From positions 620,001 through 684,000 of the forward strand of contig NZ_LR134117.1 in NCBI RefSeq assembly GCF_900635445.1: a stretch of 64,000 bases of DNA. Reading direction: 5' to 3'. Below, piece by piece: positions 22,028 through 32,021 of this stretch. Position 1 is the first letter of the stretch. Every line of letters begins with the position of its first letter. The notes under the pieces are model-generated. The model did no database searches, was not told the DNA's origin, and saw only the letters and a list, made by a program, of their open reading frames with translations. Position numbers and translations under genes: made by a program. This DNA comes from Serratia odorifera (GTDB lineage: Bacteria; Pseudomonadota; Gammaproteobacteria; Enterobacterales; Enterobacteriaceae).

Positions 22028-22801
22028 TTATTTCTCGCTAGTTTTAAAACGGTCGCACAGTGCCTGGGTGGCATTGCGCAACACCCCCAGATCGCTGCCG
22101 ACGGCGACAAACTGCGCGCCCCATTGCAGGTAGCGACGCGCATCGGCCTCCGCCGGCGCCAAGATGCCGCTCGGTTTACCGGCGGTTTTGGCTCGGTCGA
22201 AAATATGGCGGATCACCGCCTGCACTTCCGGGTGATTCGGCTGGCCGAGATATCCCAGCGCCGCCGACAGATCGCCTGGCCCGACAAAAATACCGTCCAC
22301 GCCGTCCACTGCGGCGATCGCATCCAGGTTATCGACCCCAGCCTGGGTTTCGATCTGCACCAGTACGCTGACGTTGTCATTGATGGTGGCAAAGTAATCC
22401 GCCACCGTACCGTAGCCGTTGCTGCGGTGCGAAACCGACACGCCGCGAATGCCGGCCGGCGGGTAGCGCGTCGAGGCCACCGCCTGCAGTGCCTGCTGTT
22501 CGCTTTCGACGAACGGGATCAGAAAGTTGTGAAAGCCGATATCCAGCAGCCGTTTGATGATCACCGGCTCGTTGCACGGCGGACGCACCACTGCGGCACT
22601 GTCGCTGCCTTTCAATGCCATCAGTTGCGGTACGAAGGTGGTAATGTCGTTGGGGGCATGTTCGCCGTCCAGCACCAGCCAGTCAAAACCGGCCAGCCCC
22701 AGTACTTCGGTGGAAATCGGATTGCCCAGCGCCGACCAGCAGCCGATAAGGGTTTCCCCCTGCTGCAATGACTGGCGGAAGCGGTTGTGGCAACTTTTCA
22801 T
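22028..22801 (-). CDS. garL: 5-keto-4-deoxy-D-glucarate aldolase GarL
   Basis: GarL cleaves 5-keto-4-deoxyglucarate to pyruvate and tartronate semialdehyde. This 257-residue class II aldolase of the HpcH/HpaI family has GCWSALGNPISTEVLGLAGFDWLVLDGEHAPND at the front, with the catalytic acidic and histidine residues in LDGEHAPND. The metal site lies in VLVQIETQAGVDNLD, and GIFVGPGDLSAALGY follows. Start MKSCHNRFRQ is preceded by AAGGAAA. It follows gudD after 44 bases. The frame is intact. Confidence 0.95.
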   Translation of the reverse strand: MKSCHNRFRQSLQQGETLIGCWSALGNPISTEVLGLAGFDWLVLDGEHAPNDITTFVPQLMALKGSDSAAVVRPPCNEPVIIKRLLDIGFHNFLIPFVESEQQALQAVASTRYPPAGIRGVSVSHRSNGYGTVADYFATINDNVSVLVQIETQAGVDNLDAIAAVDGVDGIFVGPGDLSAALGYLGQPNHPEVQAVIRHIFDRAKTAGKPSGILAPAEADARRYLQWGAQFVAVGSDLGVLRNATQALCDRFKTSEK

Positions 22802-22845
22802 GGCGTTTCCTTGTATTTTGCGTTGGGGAAGAAATGCATCGGCGA

Positions 22846-24186
22846 TTAACGCACCAGGCATGGGCGTTTAGGGTCAAAGGTCCAGTTGGGGATCAGGTAC
22901 TGCATGCCCATGGCGTCATCGCGCGCACCGAGGCGTGGGTTTTGTACAACTCATGGGCCTGCATCAGCCGATCGCGATCGAGCTCGATCCCCAGCCCCCG
23001 GTTTCTGCGGCACCGCCACGCGGCCGTCGGCAATGCTCAGCGGTTCACGCGTCAGGCGCTGGTTACCCTCCTGCCAGATCCAGTGCGTGTCGATGGCGGT
23101 GATATTGCCCGGCGCCGCGGCGGCTACGTGAGTAAACATCGCCAGTGAAATATCAAAATGATTATTGGAGTGAGAGCCCCAGGTGAGACCGAATTCGTGG
23201 CACATCTGCGCCACTCGCACCGAACCGCTCATGGTCCAGAAATGCGGATCCGCCAGCGGGATATCCACCGACTGCAATTGCAGCGTGTGGCCCATCTGCC
23301 GCCAGTCGGTGGCGATCATGTTGGTGGCGGTCGGCAGGCCGGTGGCGCGGCGGAATTCCGCCATCACCTCGCGGCCGGAAAAACCCTGTTCTGCCCCGCA
23401 CGGATCTTCCGCGTAGGCCAGCACGTGGCGCAGCTGTTTGCCGAGGCCAATCGCTTCCTCCAGCGACCAGGCGCCGTTGGGATCGAGGGTAATGCGCGCC
23501 TGCGGAAAACGCGCCGCCAGCGCCGTGACCGCCTCAGCTTCCTCACTGCCGGCCAACACGCCGCCCTTCAGTTTAAAATCGTTAAAGCCGTATTTTTCAT
23601 AGGCGGCCTCCGCCAGCCTCACCACCGCCTGCGGCGTCAGCGCGGCTTCGTGACGCAGCCGATACCAGTCGCAGGCGTCGTCGGGCTGACTCTGGTACGA
23701 CAACGGCGTTTTACGGCGATCGCCGACGTAGAACAGATAGCCAAGCATGTCGACCGAATCGCGCTGCTGCCCATCCCCCAGCAGCGCGGCCACCGGCACC
23801 TGCAGGAACTGGCCAAGCAGATCGAGCATCGCTGCCTCAATGCCGGTCACCACGTGAATGGTGGTGCGCAGATCGAAGGTTTGCTGGCCACGCCCCGACG
23901 CATCGCGATCGGCGAAACGCTGGCGCACCGCCGCCATGACATTTTTGTATTCACCGAGCGTCTTGCCGATCACCAGCGGTTGCGCGTCCTCCAGCGTCTG
24001 GCGGATTTTCTCCCCCCCGGGGATCTCCCCCACGCCGGTGTTGCCGGCGTTATCCTGCAAGATAACGATATTGCGCGTGAAGAACGGCGCATGCGCGCCG
24101 CTCAGGTTGAGCAACATGCTGTCGTGGCCGGCAACCGGCACCACTTGCATGGCGGTAATTTTTGGAGCTGCCTGAGTCGTTGTCAT
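22846..24186 (-). CDS. gudD: Glucarate dehydratase GudD (two frameshifts near the C terminus)
   Basis: GudD, of the enolase superfamily, dehydrates D-glucarate or L-idarate to 5-keto-4-deoxyglucarate. It starts MTTTQAAPKITAMQVVPVAG. The catalytic lysine lies in FNDFKLKGGVL, metal ligands in ITLDPNGAWS and AYAEDPCGAEQGFSG, and the catalytic histidine in GSHSNNHFDISLA. An extra base in the GGGGG run near 22996 and a lost G near 22935 disturb only the last 45 residues. Repaired, the protein ends in the family-typical DAMGMQYLIPNWTF and KRPCLVR. The length is then about 446 residues, as in E. coli. Confidence 0.95.
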
Positions 24187-24208
24187 GTTCCTGTCCTTTT
24201 CGTTAAGT

Positions 24209-25551
24209 TCAGCGGCCAAACGCCGGGCGCTTGCGATCGAACTGCCAGCCGGGAATCAGATATTGCATTGCCAACGCATCGTTGCGTGCGCCGCTCGGCA
24301 GCGCCTGGTGCAGCCGGTGCGCCTGTTCCAGCGCCGCCCAGTCAAGCTCGACGCCCAGCCCCGGCCGATCCGGCAGGGCAATTTTGCCGTCGACAATCTG
24401 CAGCGGGTTGTGAGTCAGGTGTTGACCTTCCTGCCAGATCCAGTGGGTATCAATGGCGGTAGGATTGCCCGGCGCCGCCGCGCCGACGTGGGGTAAACAT
24501 CGCCAGTGAAATGTCGAAATGATTATTGGAGTGGCACCCCCAGGTCAGCCCCCACTCGTCACACAGCTGCGCCACGCGCACTGCGCCGTGCATGGTCCAG
24601 AAGTGCGGATCCGCCAGCGGGGATGTCCACCGCCTGTAGCATCACCGCATGGTTCAGCTCACGCCAGTTGGTGGCGATCATATTGGTGGCAACCGGCAAA
24701 CCGGGTGGCGCGGCGAAACTCGGCCATCACCTCACGACCGGAATAGCCCTGCTGCGCCCCGCACGGATCCTCGGCATAGGCCAGAACGCCCTGCATGCCT
24801 TTACATAGCGCGATGGCCTCGTCCAACAGCCATGCGCCATTCGGATCGACGGTGATGCGCGCTTCGGGAAAGCGTTTTGCCAGTTGGCAAACTGCGTCAA
24901 TCTCCTGTTCGCCCGGCAGAACCCCGCCCTTCAGCTTGAAATCCTTGAAGCCGTAGCGATCTTGCGCCGCCGCCGCCAGCTCGACGATCGCCGCGCTATC
25001 CATCGCAGGCCGGTGGCGCAACTGGTACCACGGATGCCGCCCGCTTTCACCGGCCAGATACGGCAAATCGGTCTGTTGCCGATCACCGATGTAAAACAGA
25101 TAGCCGAGCACCGTAACCTCATCACGCTGTTTACCGGGGGCCTAGCAGTTCCGCCACCGGCACGCCGAGAAACTGCCCCAGCAGATCGAGCAGCGCCGCT
25201 TCAAGCGCCGCCACCCGCGTTGACCCGCAGTTCAAAGGTCCATGCGCCGTTGCCAAAGGCGGCGAAATCCGATGACTGGTTACCGCTATGAATGGCGTGC
25301 ACCAGCTTGTTCATGCAGGCGATTTGCTGGCCTTCCACCTGCGGGATCGCCGCCAGCAAGGTCTGATAGATCACCTCGCCGCCCGGCGCTTCGCCAACGC
25401 CGGTATGCCCGGCGCTGTCGGTCAGCACCACGATGTTGCGAGTGAAGTAGGCGCCGTGCGCACCGCCGATGTTCAGCAGCATGCTGTCATGACCGGCGAC
25501 CGGAATGACGCGCATGGCGGTAATCACCGGCGTCGCTTGCGTGTGGCTCAT
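24209..25551 (-). CDS. gudX: Glucarate dehydratase-related protein GudX (five frameshifts)
   Basis: GudX is a close paralogue of GudD with weak activity in E. coli. It starts MSHTQATPVITAMRVIPVAG and carries YGFKDFKLKGGVLPGEQE, ITVDPNGAWLLDEAI and the C-terminal PGWQFDRKRPAFGR. Five extra bases near 25210, 25137, 24703, 24620 and 24492 break the frame. Repaired length is about 445 residues. Its ATG overlaps the gudP stop in ATGA, and it is followed by gudD after 22 bases. The residue set matches E. coli GudX, so decay is not indicated. Confidence 0.9.
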
Positions 25552-26904
25552 GCGGCACTCCTTGCCATCGGCTTCAGTTCGATACGTTTGATTTCACCGA
25601 CGATGAACAGATAACTGGCTACCGCCAGCAGCGCATGGATACCAACGTAAATCAGGGCGCCGTTGAATGAACCGGTGGTGCCGATGATGTAGCCGATGGC
25701 GATCGGCGTGACGATGCCGGATACATTGCCGAACATGTTGAACAGGCCGCCGCTCAGCCCGCTGATCTCTTTTGGCGCGGTATCCGCCATCACCGCCCAG
25801 CCCAGCGCCCCAACCCCTTTGCCGAAGAACGCCATCGCCATGATGCCGACCACCATCCATTCGGTATCGACGTAGTTGCAGAACACCATCGACATCGATA
25901 ACAGCATGCCAAGCACGATGGGAGCCTTGCGCGAAAAGGTCAGCGACTGGGTACGGCGCATCAGATAGTCGGAAATCACCCCGCCGAGCACCCCGCCGAC
26001 AAAGCCGCAGATTGCCGGAACCGAGGCCACGAAACCGGCCTTGAGGATCGACATGCCGCGCGCCTGCACCAGATACACCGGGGAACCAGGTGATGAAGAA
26101 ATAGGTCAGCGCATTAATGCAATATTGGCCGATATAGACGCCAATCATCATGCGCGATTGCAGCAGTTGCTTGATCTGGAACCACTTTTCGCCTTTGATT
26201 TTTTGCGTTTTTTCCTGCTTCTGATCCATGTTGATCAGCGCACCGCCGGCCTCGATATAGTCCAGTTCGGCCTGGTTGATTCCGGGATGATCCTTGGGAT
26301 TGTGCAGCACCTTCAGCCAGACAAAGCTCAGAATGATGCCCAGCCCGCCCATAAAGAAGAACACGTGCGCCCAGCCGACCGCATGAGTCAACCACCCCAT
26401 GATCGGCGCAAAAATCACCGTGGCGAAGTACTGCGCCGAGTTGAAGATTGACACCGCAGTGCCACGTTCATGCGCCGGGAACCAGGCTGCAACAATGCGG
26501 CTATTGCCAGGGAAGGAAGGCGCTTCAGCCAGCCCGACCAGAAAACGCAGGGCGAACAGGGAAACGACGATGCCAAAGCCGCTGAAGATGTCCACGAAGC
26601 CTTGCAGCAAGGTAAACAGCGACCAGATGAAAATACTCCAGAAGTAGACGCGCTTGGAGCCGAAGCGATCGAGCAGCCAGCCGCCAGGGATCTGGCCGAT
26701 AACGTACGCCCAGGAAAATGCGGAAAAAATGTAGCCCATTCCGACCGGATCGAGGCCGATATCTTTCGCCATCGATGAACCGGCAATCGACAGCGTTGCG
26801 CGGTCGCCGTAGTTGAATGAGGTGACGATAAATAACATCACCACAATCCAGTAACGCGTATTGGTCCTTTTTATTACACTGGTCGCGGAACTGATAGTAG
26901 ACAT
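25548..26904 (-). CDS. gudP: D-glucarate transporter GudP (frameshift)
   Basis: This is a 12-helix major facilitator of the anion:cation symporter group, importing D-glucarate and probably D-galactarate. It starts MSTISSATSVIKRTNTRYWI, with TSFNYGDRATLSIAGSSM and GWLLDRFGSKRVYFWS as typical early motifs. One extra base in the run near 26080-26083 splits it in the middle, just after FFITWFP. Repaired length about 451 residues. It heads the leftward operon, faces garD across a 450-base regulatory gap, and its stop overlaps the gudX start. Confidence 0.95.
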
Positions 26905-27357
26905 GGTGTTCTCCTGAATCTAGCCGTTGCTATATTCATCCTGAACTACATAAATTTCTCAGAACGAAATTGATTGAATTGAATGTCAGCCGTTGTTGAG
27001 CAGTGCGATTAATCCGGCAGCGGCAATACCAAACTCAATAAATTTCTCTACGGCAAAAAGTATATGTGCCCGTCCAGGCAGACTCATCGGGCAATACCCC
27101 AAGGATCGGCGCAATATTGCCGTTTGTTTATGGCATCTGCCCTATGCTGCGCTGTACAGCTCACGAAACCCGGCCGCGCCGTGAGCCGGCTCACAGCCTA
27201 TTGGACCGATGCCAAACAATTGAGTCTCCTATTCGCGTAATACCGGTCATTTGCATAATGCCGCCACCAGCCCCCCCCACATATACTGTTCCCTGAGCAG
27301 CCCGCCGGTGATATCCCGTAGCGAATAACAATAATGAATATGGCAAGTGAGGTTTTA
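26905..27357. promoter_or_regulatory. Divergent control region between gudP and garD
   Basis: About 450 bases between the two divergent transcription units of the sugar-diacid pathway. It contains a near-consensus CRP-type palindrome at 27180-27195, a run of eight C at 27271-27278 and a TATACT box at 27282-27287. CdaR, encoded 2 kb away, is the expected activator; I could not locate its operator. No gene is supported here. Confidence 0.6.
27180..27195. promoter_or_regulatory. Predicted CRP (cAMP receptor protein) site
   Basis: CGTGA, six bases (GCCGGC), then TCACA. This differs from the TGTGA-N6-TCACA core in a single position and is fully symmetric inside. It would lie roughly 100 bases upstream of a garD start site placed after the TATACT box. 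Catabolite control of garD and gudP fits their role. Confidence 0.6.
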
Positions 27358-28923
27358 ATGTCTGAAGCAAATAACAATCATGACGCACCGCTGTATATAA
27401 AAGTTCATGCACAAGATAATGTCGCCATCGTGGTTAATAATGACGGCCTGCCAAAAGGAACGCTATTTCCCTGCGGCTTGCAATTAATGGAACATATACC
27501 GCAAGGGCATAAGGTGGCGCTGGACGATATTGCCAGCGGCGGCAATATTATTCGCTATGGCGAGATCATCGGCTACGCGCTGCGCAACATCGCCCGTGGC
27601 AGCTGGATTGACGAGTCGCTGGTGGTACTGCCGGAAGCGCCCGAGTTGCACAGCCTGCCGCTGGCCAACCGAGTACCGGCGCCGTTAGCGCCGTTGACGG
27701 GCTACACCTTTGACGGTTATCGCAATGCCGACGGCAGCGTCGGCACCAAGAATCTGCTGGGTATCACCACCAGCGTGCACTGCGTGGCCGGCGTGGTGGA
27801 CTTCGTGGTGAAAATCATCGAACGCGATCTGCTGCCAAAGTATCCCAACGTCGATGGCGTGGTGGCATTAAACCACCTGTACGGCTGCGGCGTGGCAATC
27901 AATGCCCCTGCGGCGGTAGTGCCGATCCGCACTATTCACAATCTGGCGCTCAACCCCAATTTTGGCGGCGAAGTGATGGTGGTCGGGCTGGGCTGTGAAA
28001 AATTGCAGCCGGAACGCCTGCTGCAAGGCACTGACGATGTGCAACCGATCTCGCTCGACGCCGGTGACATCGTGCGCCTGCAGGATGAAAAGCATGTCGG
28101 CTTCAAATCGATGGTCGATGATATTCTGGCGCTGGCCGAACGCCATCTGCAACGCCTTAATCAGCGCCGACGCGAACCCTGCCCGGTTTCCGAGCTGGTG
28201 GTCGGCATGCAATGCGGCGGCAGCGATGCCTTTTCCGGCGTGACCGCCAATCCGGCGGTGGGCTACGCCTCGGATTTGCTGGTGCGCTGCGGCGCCACGG
28301 TGATGTTTTCCGAGGTAACCGAAGTACGCGATGCCATTCACCTGCTGACACCGCGTGTAGCGAACCAACAGGTTGGCAAGCGCTTACTGGAGGAGATGAG
28401 CTGGTACGATGATTACCTGAGCCAGGGCCAAACCGATCGCAGCGCCAATCCCTCTCCCGGCAATAAAAAAGGAGGCCTGGCCAACGTGGTGGAAAAAGCG
28501 TTGGGTTCGATCGCCAAATCCGGCACCAGCGCGATTGTAGAGGTACTGTCCCCTGGCCAGCGTCCCACCAAACGCGGCCTGATCTTTGCTGCCACGCCGG
28601 CCAGCGACTTTGTCTGCGGCACCCAGCAGCTGGCCTCCGGCATCACCCTGCAGGTGTTCACCACCGGCCGCGGCACGCCGTATGGCCTGACGGCGGTACC
28701 GGTGATCAAAATGGCCACCCGCAGCGCGCTGGCCGAACGTTGGCACGATCTGATGGACATCAACGCCGGCACCATCGCCACCGGCGAGGCAACGATTGAG
28801 CAAGTCGGTTGGCAGCTGTTTGAGCTGATTCTGGCGATCGCCAGCGGCCGTCAGAAAACCTGGTCGGATCAATGGGGGTTGTATAACGCGTTGGCAGTGT
28901 TTAATCCTGCGCCCGTCACCTAA
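27358..28923 (+). CDS. garD: D-galactarate dehydratase GarD
   Basis: GarD dehydrates D-galactarate (mucate) to 5-keto-4-deoxyglucarate, merging with the glucarate route. It belongs to the UxaA/GarD family. An N-terminal SAF-like domain (residues about 15-100, DNVAIVVNNDGLPKGT) precedes the catalytic part with GYRNADGSVGTKNLLGI, LNHLYGCGVAINAPA, GLGCEKLQPERL and GMQCGGSDAFSGVTANPA. Start set at ATG 27358 (MSEANNNHDAP, with GAGG upstream), giving 521 residues, near E. coli's 523; an in-frame ATG at 27334 is an alternative. It is transcribed opposite the gudP operon. No garP was found. Confidence 0.95.
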   Translation: MSEANNNHDAPLYIKVHAQDNVAIVVNNDGLPKGTLFPCGLQLMEHIPQGHKVALDDIASGGNIIRYGEIIGYALRNIARGSWIDESLVVLPEAPELHSLPLANRVPAPLAPLTGYTFDGYRNADGSVGTKNLLGITTSVHCVAGVVDFVVKIIERDLLPKYPNVDGVVALNHLYGCGVAINAPAAVVPIRTIHNLALNPNFGGEVMVVGLGCEKLQPERLLQGTDDVQPISLDAGDIVRLQDEKHVGFKSMVDDILALAERHLQRLNQRRREPCPVSELVVGMQCGGSDAFSGVTANPAVGYASDLLVRCGATVMFSEVTEVRDAIHLLTPRVANQQVGKRLLEEMSWYDDYLSQGQTDRSANPSPGNKKGGLANVVEKALGSIAKSGTSAIVEVLSPGQRPTKRGLIFAATPASDFVCGTQQLASGITLQVFTTGRGTPYGLTAVPVIKMATRSALAERWHDLMDINAGTIATGEATIEQVGWQLFELILAIASGRQKTWSDQWGLYNALAVFNPAPVT

Positions 28924-28944
28924 ATTCCCATCTCCTTCGCCTTT

Positions 28945-28973
28945 CGCCGCCTAGCGTTGTTGGCTACGCGGCG
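28945..28973 (+). terminator. Possible terminator hairpin after garD
   Basis: GCCGCCTAGC and GCTACGCGGC pair over 9 of 10 positions, about 25 bases after the garD stop and before convergent cdaR. No T-run follows. Confidence 0.35.
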
Positions 28974-29065
28974 GCACCCCGGTCACTGACCAATGTCAGC
29001 TCCCGGGGATTTAATCTGTTGCCGCCTGGCCACACGACGATATGCCTGGAGCCGAAAACAGCGCG

Positions 29066-30220
29066 TTATACCTCATCCAGTTGCAGCCCGACGTACAGCA
29101 ACAGGCGATCGTCGAAACTGGACAGATTTAACCCGGTCAGTTCAGAAATGCGGTTGAGACGGTATTCCAGCGTATTGCGGTGAATATACAGCGCCTTGGC
29201 GGTAGCGCTCGGCTGGACGTTATTGAGAAACCAGGCATTCAGCGTACGGCGTAGCAAACCGTTACCGTCCATCGCCTTGAGCCGCGCCAGCGGCCTGACC
29301 AATTCATCGGCCTGCCAACCGCCGCGCAGGCTGTCCAGCAGCACCGGCAGCATCAGATCCTGGTAGTAATAGGCGCGTTGATCGAACATCCGCTGTTTGC
29401 CAACCGCCATGGTGGTGCGCGCGGTGCGATAAGAACGGGCGATGCTGCCCGGTCCGGTAAAGAAATTGCCCAGCGCCACCCGCACCCGCAGACGGCTGCT
29501 TTCATTCATGCGCGACAGCAGGTTTTCCACCCGCCGTCGATGGTCTTCGGCGTCCCAGCGGCCATGCGCGTTAAGCGCCGGCTTCAGCACCACCATTTCG
29601 CTCAGTGAAACGATGGCGATCAAGTTGTCGCGCTCCGGCAAGGTCAGCAACGCTTGCAGCTGCTGCAATTCCGCCATCGCGCTGTCAACCCCGAGCTGCC
29701 CGCTGTCCACTTCCACCACCGCCACAACCCGCGGCTGGTTAGGATCGATGCCTAACCGCTGCGCCCACTCCATCAGCGCCGGCGACAGCTCTTCGGTGCG
29801 GATCAGGTTGAGTACCAGCTCTTCGCGAAAGCGGCTGTCCTGCGCCAGCATATGCATCAGACGCGCCTGTTCGAGCATCATTTCGGCGGTCATGCACACC
29901 AGTTCGCCATATTGCCGCAGTTGCGCCGGATTGCCGGTCAGGCCGATAACGCCGACAATTTTCCCGTCGATGCGCAACGGGAGATTGATTCCCGGTCGCA
30001 CACCGTGCAGATGACGGGCGACCGCCTCATCGATGTCAACCACCCTGGCCTGCGACAGCACCAGCAGTGCACCTTCATGCAACTCGCCGACACGCTCACG
30101 ATCGCCACTACCGATAATTCGGCCGCGCGCATCCATCACATTGACGTTACCGTCAATGATTTGCATGGTGCGGGCAACGATTTCCTGCGCCAGCTTGCCG
30201 TCAAGATGGTATTCCGCCAT
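29066..30220 (-). CDS. cdaR: Sugar-diacid regulator CdaR
   Basis: CdaR activates the gar and gud genes in response to glucarate, galactarate or glycerate. This 384-residue protein has an N-terminal diacid-recognition domain (MAEYHLDGKLAQEIVARTMQ, INLPLRIDGKIVGVIGLTG). It ends in a PucR-type helix-turn-helix with IHRNTLEYRLNRISELTGLN near residue 350. The frame is intact. In E. coli cdaR also neighbours degP, but the gar and gud genes lie elsewhere; here regulator and targets are together. Confidence 0.95.
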   Translation of the reverse strand: MAEYHLDGKLAQEIVARTMQIIDGNVNVMDARGRIIGSGDRERVGELHEGALLVLSQARVVDIDEAVARHLHGVRPGINLPLRIDGKIVGVIGLTGNPAQLRQYGELVCMTAEMMLEQARLMHMLAQDSRFREELVLNLIRTEELSPALMEWAQRLGIDPNQPRVVAVVEVDSGQLGVDSAMAELQQLQALLTLPERDNLIAIVSLSEMVVLKPALNAHGRWDAEDHRRRVENLLSRMNESSRLRVRVALGNFFTGPGSIARSYRTARTTMAVGKQRMFDQRAYYYQDLMLPVLLDSLRGGWQADELVRPLARLKAMDGNGLLRRTLNAWFLNNVQPSATAKALYIHRNTLEYRLNRISELTGLNLSSFDDRLLLYVGLQLDEV

Positions 30221-30354
30221 TCAGTTCTGCCCCAAGCCAATTTAGATAAGCGCCCAGCATACCGACGCCATACGGCCTGCACATTGTGCATATGCCCAAA
30301 GCGTTTTGGCAGCAGCGGGAGTTGTGGTGAGCTTCACAATTTTAAGGCATAAAA

Positions 30355-30379
30355 AAAGGCACGCAGAATGCGTGCCTTT
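30355..30379 (-). terminator. Terminator of degP
   Basis: AAAGGCACGC and GCGTGCCTTT form a perfect 10-bp stem with a 5-base loop, followed leftward by seven T. It lies 20 bases past the degP stop and upstream of cdaR. Confidence 0.85.
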
Positions 30380-30399
30380 ATCAGCATAAACCGTGGTGA

Positions 30400-31836
30400 T
30401 TACTGCATCAGCAGATACAGCGTACTATCACCGCGCTGAACGTTCAGCGCCAACACTGGCGGCTTGCTGTCGAGAATTTTACGCAGCTCGCCCAGGTTCT
30501 GGATCGGTTGTTGGTTAACCCCGAGGATCACATCACCTTTTTTCAGACCGATACGCGCCGCGGCGCTGCCAGGCTTGACGCTGTCCACTTTAACGCCTTT
30601 CTGACTGCCCGCCTGGGTATTGCTCAGTTCGGCCCCTTCAATGCCGGTATAGATGTTGCCGGAATCGACCTGCGTCTGTTTGCTCTGTTCCAGCGTCACG
30701 TCCACCGTTACCGGTTTGCCGTCGCGGATCAGACCCAGCGCCAGTTTGCTGCCAACCGGCAGCGTACCGACTTCGGCACGGAAGGAGGCAAAACTGGAAA
30801 TCGCCTTGCCGTTAAGCGTAACAATCACGTCGCCGGCTTTGATACCCGCCTTCGCAGCGGCAGATTTTGGCAATACCTGACTGATAAAGGCGCCGCGCTG
30901 GGCGTCGACCTTCATCGCTTTCGCCAGCTCAGAATTCAGTTCCGTGCCCATGATACCCAGCTCGCCGCGTTTCACCTGGCCATATTCCACCATTTGCGCC
31001 GTCAGGTTTTTAACCATGTTACTGGGGATGGCAAAGCCGATGCCGATATTCCCGCCGTCCGGCGCCAGGATCGCGGTATTGATGCCGATCAGTTCGCCGT
31101 TCAGGTTGACCAACGCACCGCCGGAGTTGCCGCGGTTGATCGCCGCATCGGTCTGAATAAAGTTTTCGTAATTTTCAATGTTGAGGCCGCTACGACCCAA
31201 CGCCGACACGATACCGGAAGTGGCGGTTTCACCCAGCCCGTACGGGTTACCGATCGCCACGGTATAATCGCCCACCCGCAGCTTGTCGGAATCCGCCATT
31301 TTGATCGCAGTCAGATTCTTGAAGTCTTTCAATTGAATCAGCGCGATGTCGGAACGCGGATCCTTACCGATCATCTTGGCGTCGAAACGTCGGCCATCGC
31401 TTAACTGCACCTGGATCTTGCTGGCGTTATCCACCACGTGGTTATTGGTAACGACGTAGCCTTTAGCCGCATCAATCACCACGCCGGCGCCCAGCGCCTG
31501 GAACTTCTGTTTGGCGCCCTGATCGCCCGGCCCACCTTGCCCGCCCTGACACATCGGCGAACCCTGGAACGGCGAACCGTCCTGGCAGAACGGCGAATCT
31601 TCACCGAAGAATTGCTGGAACTGCTGTGGCATGCGCGGCGTATTAACGGCAGTGCTGCCTTCAACGTTAATGCTCACCACCGACGGCATGACCTTTTCCA
31701 ACATCGGCGCCAGGCTCGGCAATTGCTGCGAAGGCGTGCTTGCCGATGCGGTCTCTGCGGCGCTGGCCGTTACCGGGCCCATCGCCATACCAATGCTGAA
31801 TGCCAAAGCGCTCAGAACTAATGCTGTTTTTTTCAT
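30400..31836 (-). CDS. degP: Periplasmic serine protease/chaperone DegP
   Basis: DegP degrades or refolds misfolded envelope proteins. This 478-residue precursor has a signal peptide (MKKTALVLSALAFSIGMAMG...SAAET). The trypsin-like domain carries the triad: His in VVTNNHVVDNA, Asp in DPRSDIALIQL and Ser in NRGNSGGALVNL. Two PDZ domains follow (from about residue 280 and 390), the second with GSAAARIGLKKGDVILGVN. A Cys pair lies in the LA loop (SPFCQDGSPFQGSPMCQGG), flanking a glycine-rich stretch. The frame is intact. A sigma-E type promoter lies about 50-75 bases upstream. Confidence 0.97.
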   Translation of the reverse strand: MKKTALVLSALAFSIGMAMGPVTASAAETASASTPSQQLPSLAPMLEKVMPSVVSINVEGSTAVNTPRMPQQFQQFFGEDSPFCQDGSPFQGSPMCQGGQGGPGDQGAKQKFQALGAGVVIDAAKGYVVTNNHVVDNASKIQVQLSDGRRFDAKMIGKDPRSDIALIQLKDFKNLTAIKMADSDKLRVGDYTVAIGNPYGLGETATSGIVSALGRSGLNIENYENFIQTDAAINRGNSGGALVNLNGELIGINTAILAPDGGNIGIGFAIPSNMVKNLTAQMVEYGQVKRGELGIMGTELNSELAKAMKVDAQRGAFISQVLPKSAAAKAGIKAGDVIVTLNGKAISSFASFRAEVGTLPVGSKLALGLIRDGKPVTVDVTLEQSKQTQVDSGNIYTGIEGAELSNTQAGSQKGVKVDSVKPGSAAARIGLKKGDVILGVNQQPIQNLGELRKILDSKPPVLALNVQRGDSTLYLLMQ

Positions 31837-31883
31837 CTGTGTGTCTCTTTAAAATTATTGGGATAACTTTTTGTTGTGTTTAA

Positions 31884-31911
31884 TGAGAACCTATTAATAG
31901 CGCGAAGTTCC
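31884..31911 (-). promoter_or_regulatory. Predicted sigma-E promoter of degP
   Basis: Read leftward, GGAACTT is followed after 16 bases by TCTCA. The -35 box is a perfect sigma-E match and the -10 fits TCTRA except at one base. Sigma-E control of degP is established in E. coli. Confidence 0.8.
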
Positions 31912-32021
31912 AGCGTAGTTTGTTGATAATGGTAAATAAATATTGGGCATCTTTACAAAACTCCAAACAGCATGCCCGCCGAATTTCGCCCGGCGGGAAA
32001 TAGAGTCGTCAACCTGCAGAA

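Noticed and set aside
23158..24462. 434-codon + frame across gudD
   Set aside because: A mirror of gudD, which shows all catalytic residues on the minus strand.
24209..25551. gudX as a decaying paralogue
   Set aside because: All five lesions are extra bases in short runs, the same type seen in essential genes; no missense damage was seen in the conserved motifs.
28924..29065. Small gene between garD and cdaR
   Set aside because: The 142-base gap holds only a hairpin and no frame with a start and ribosome site.
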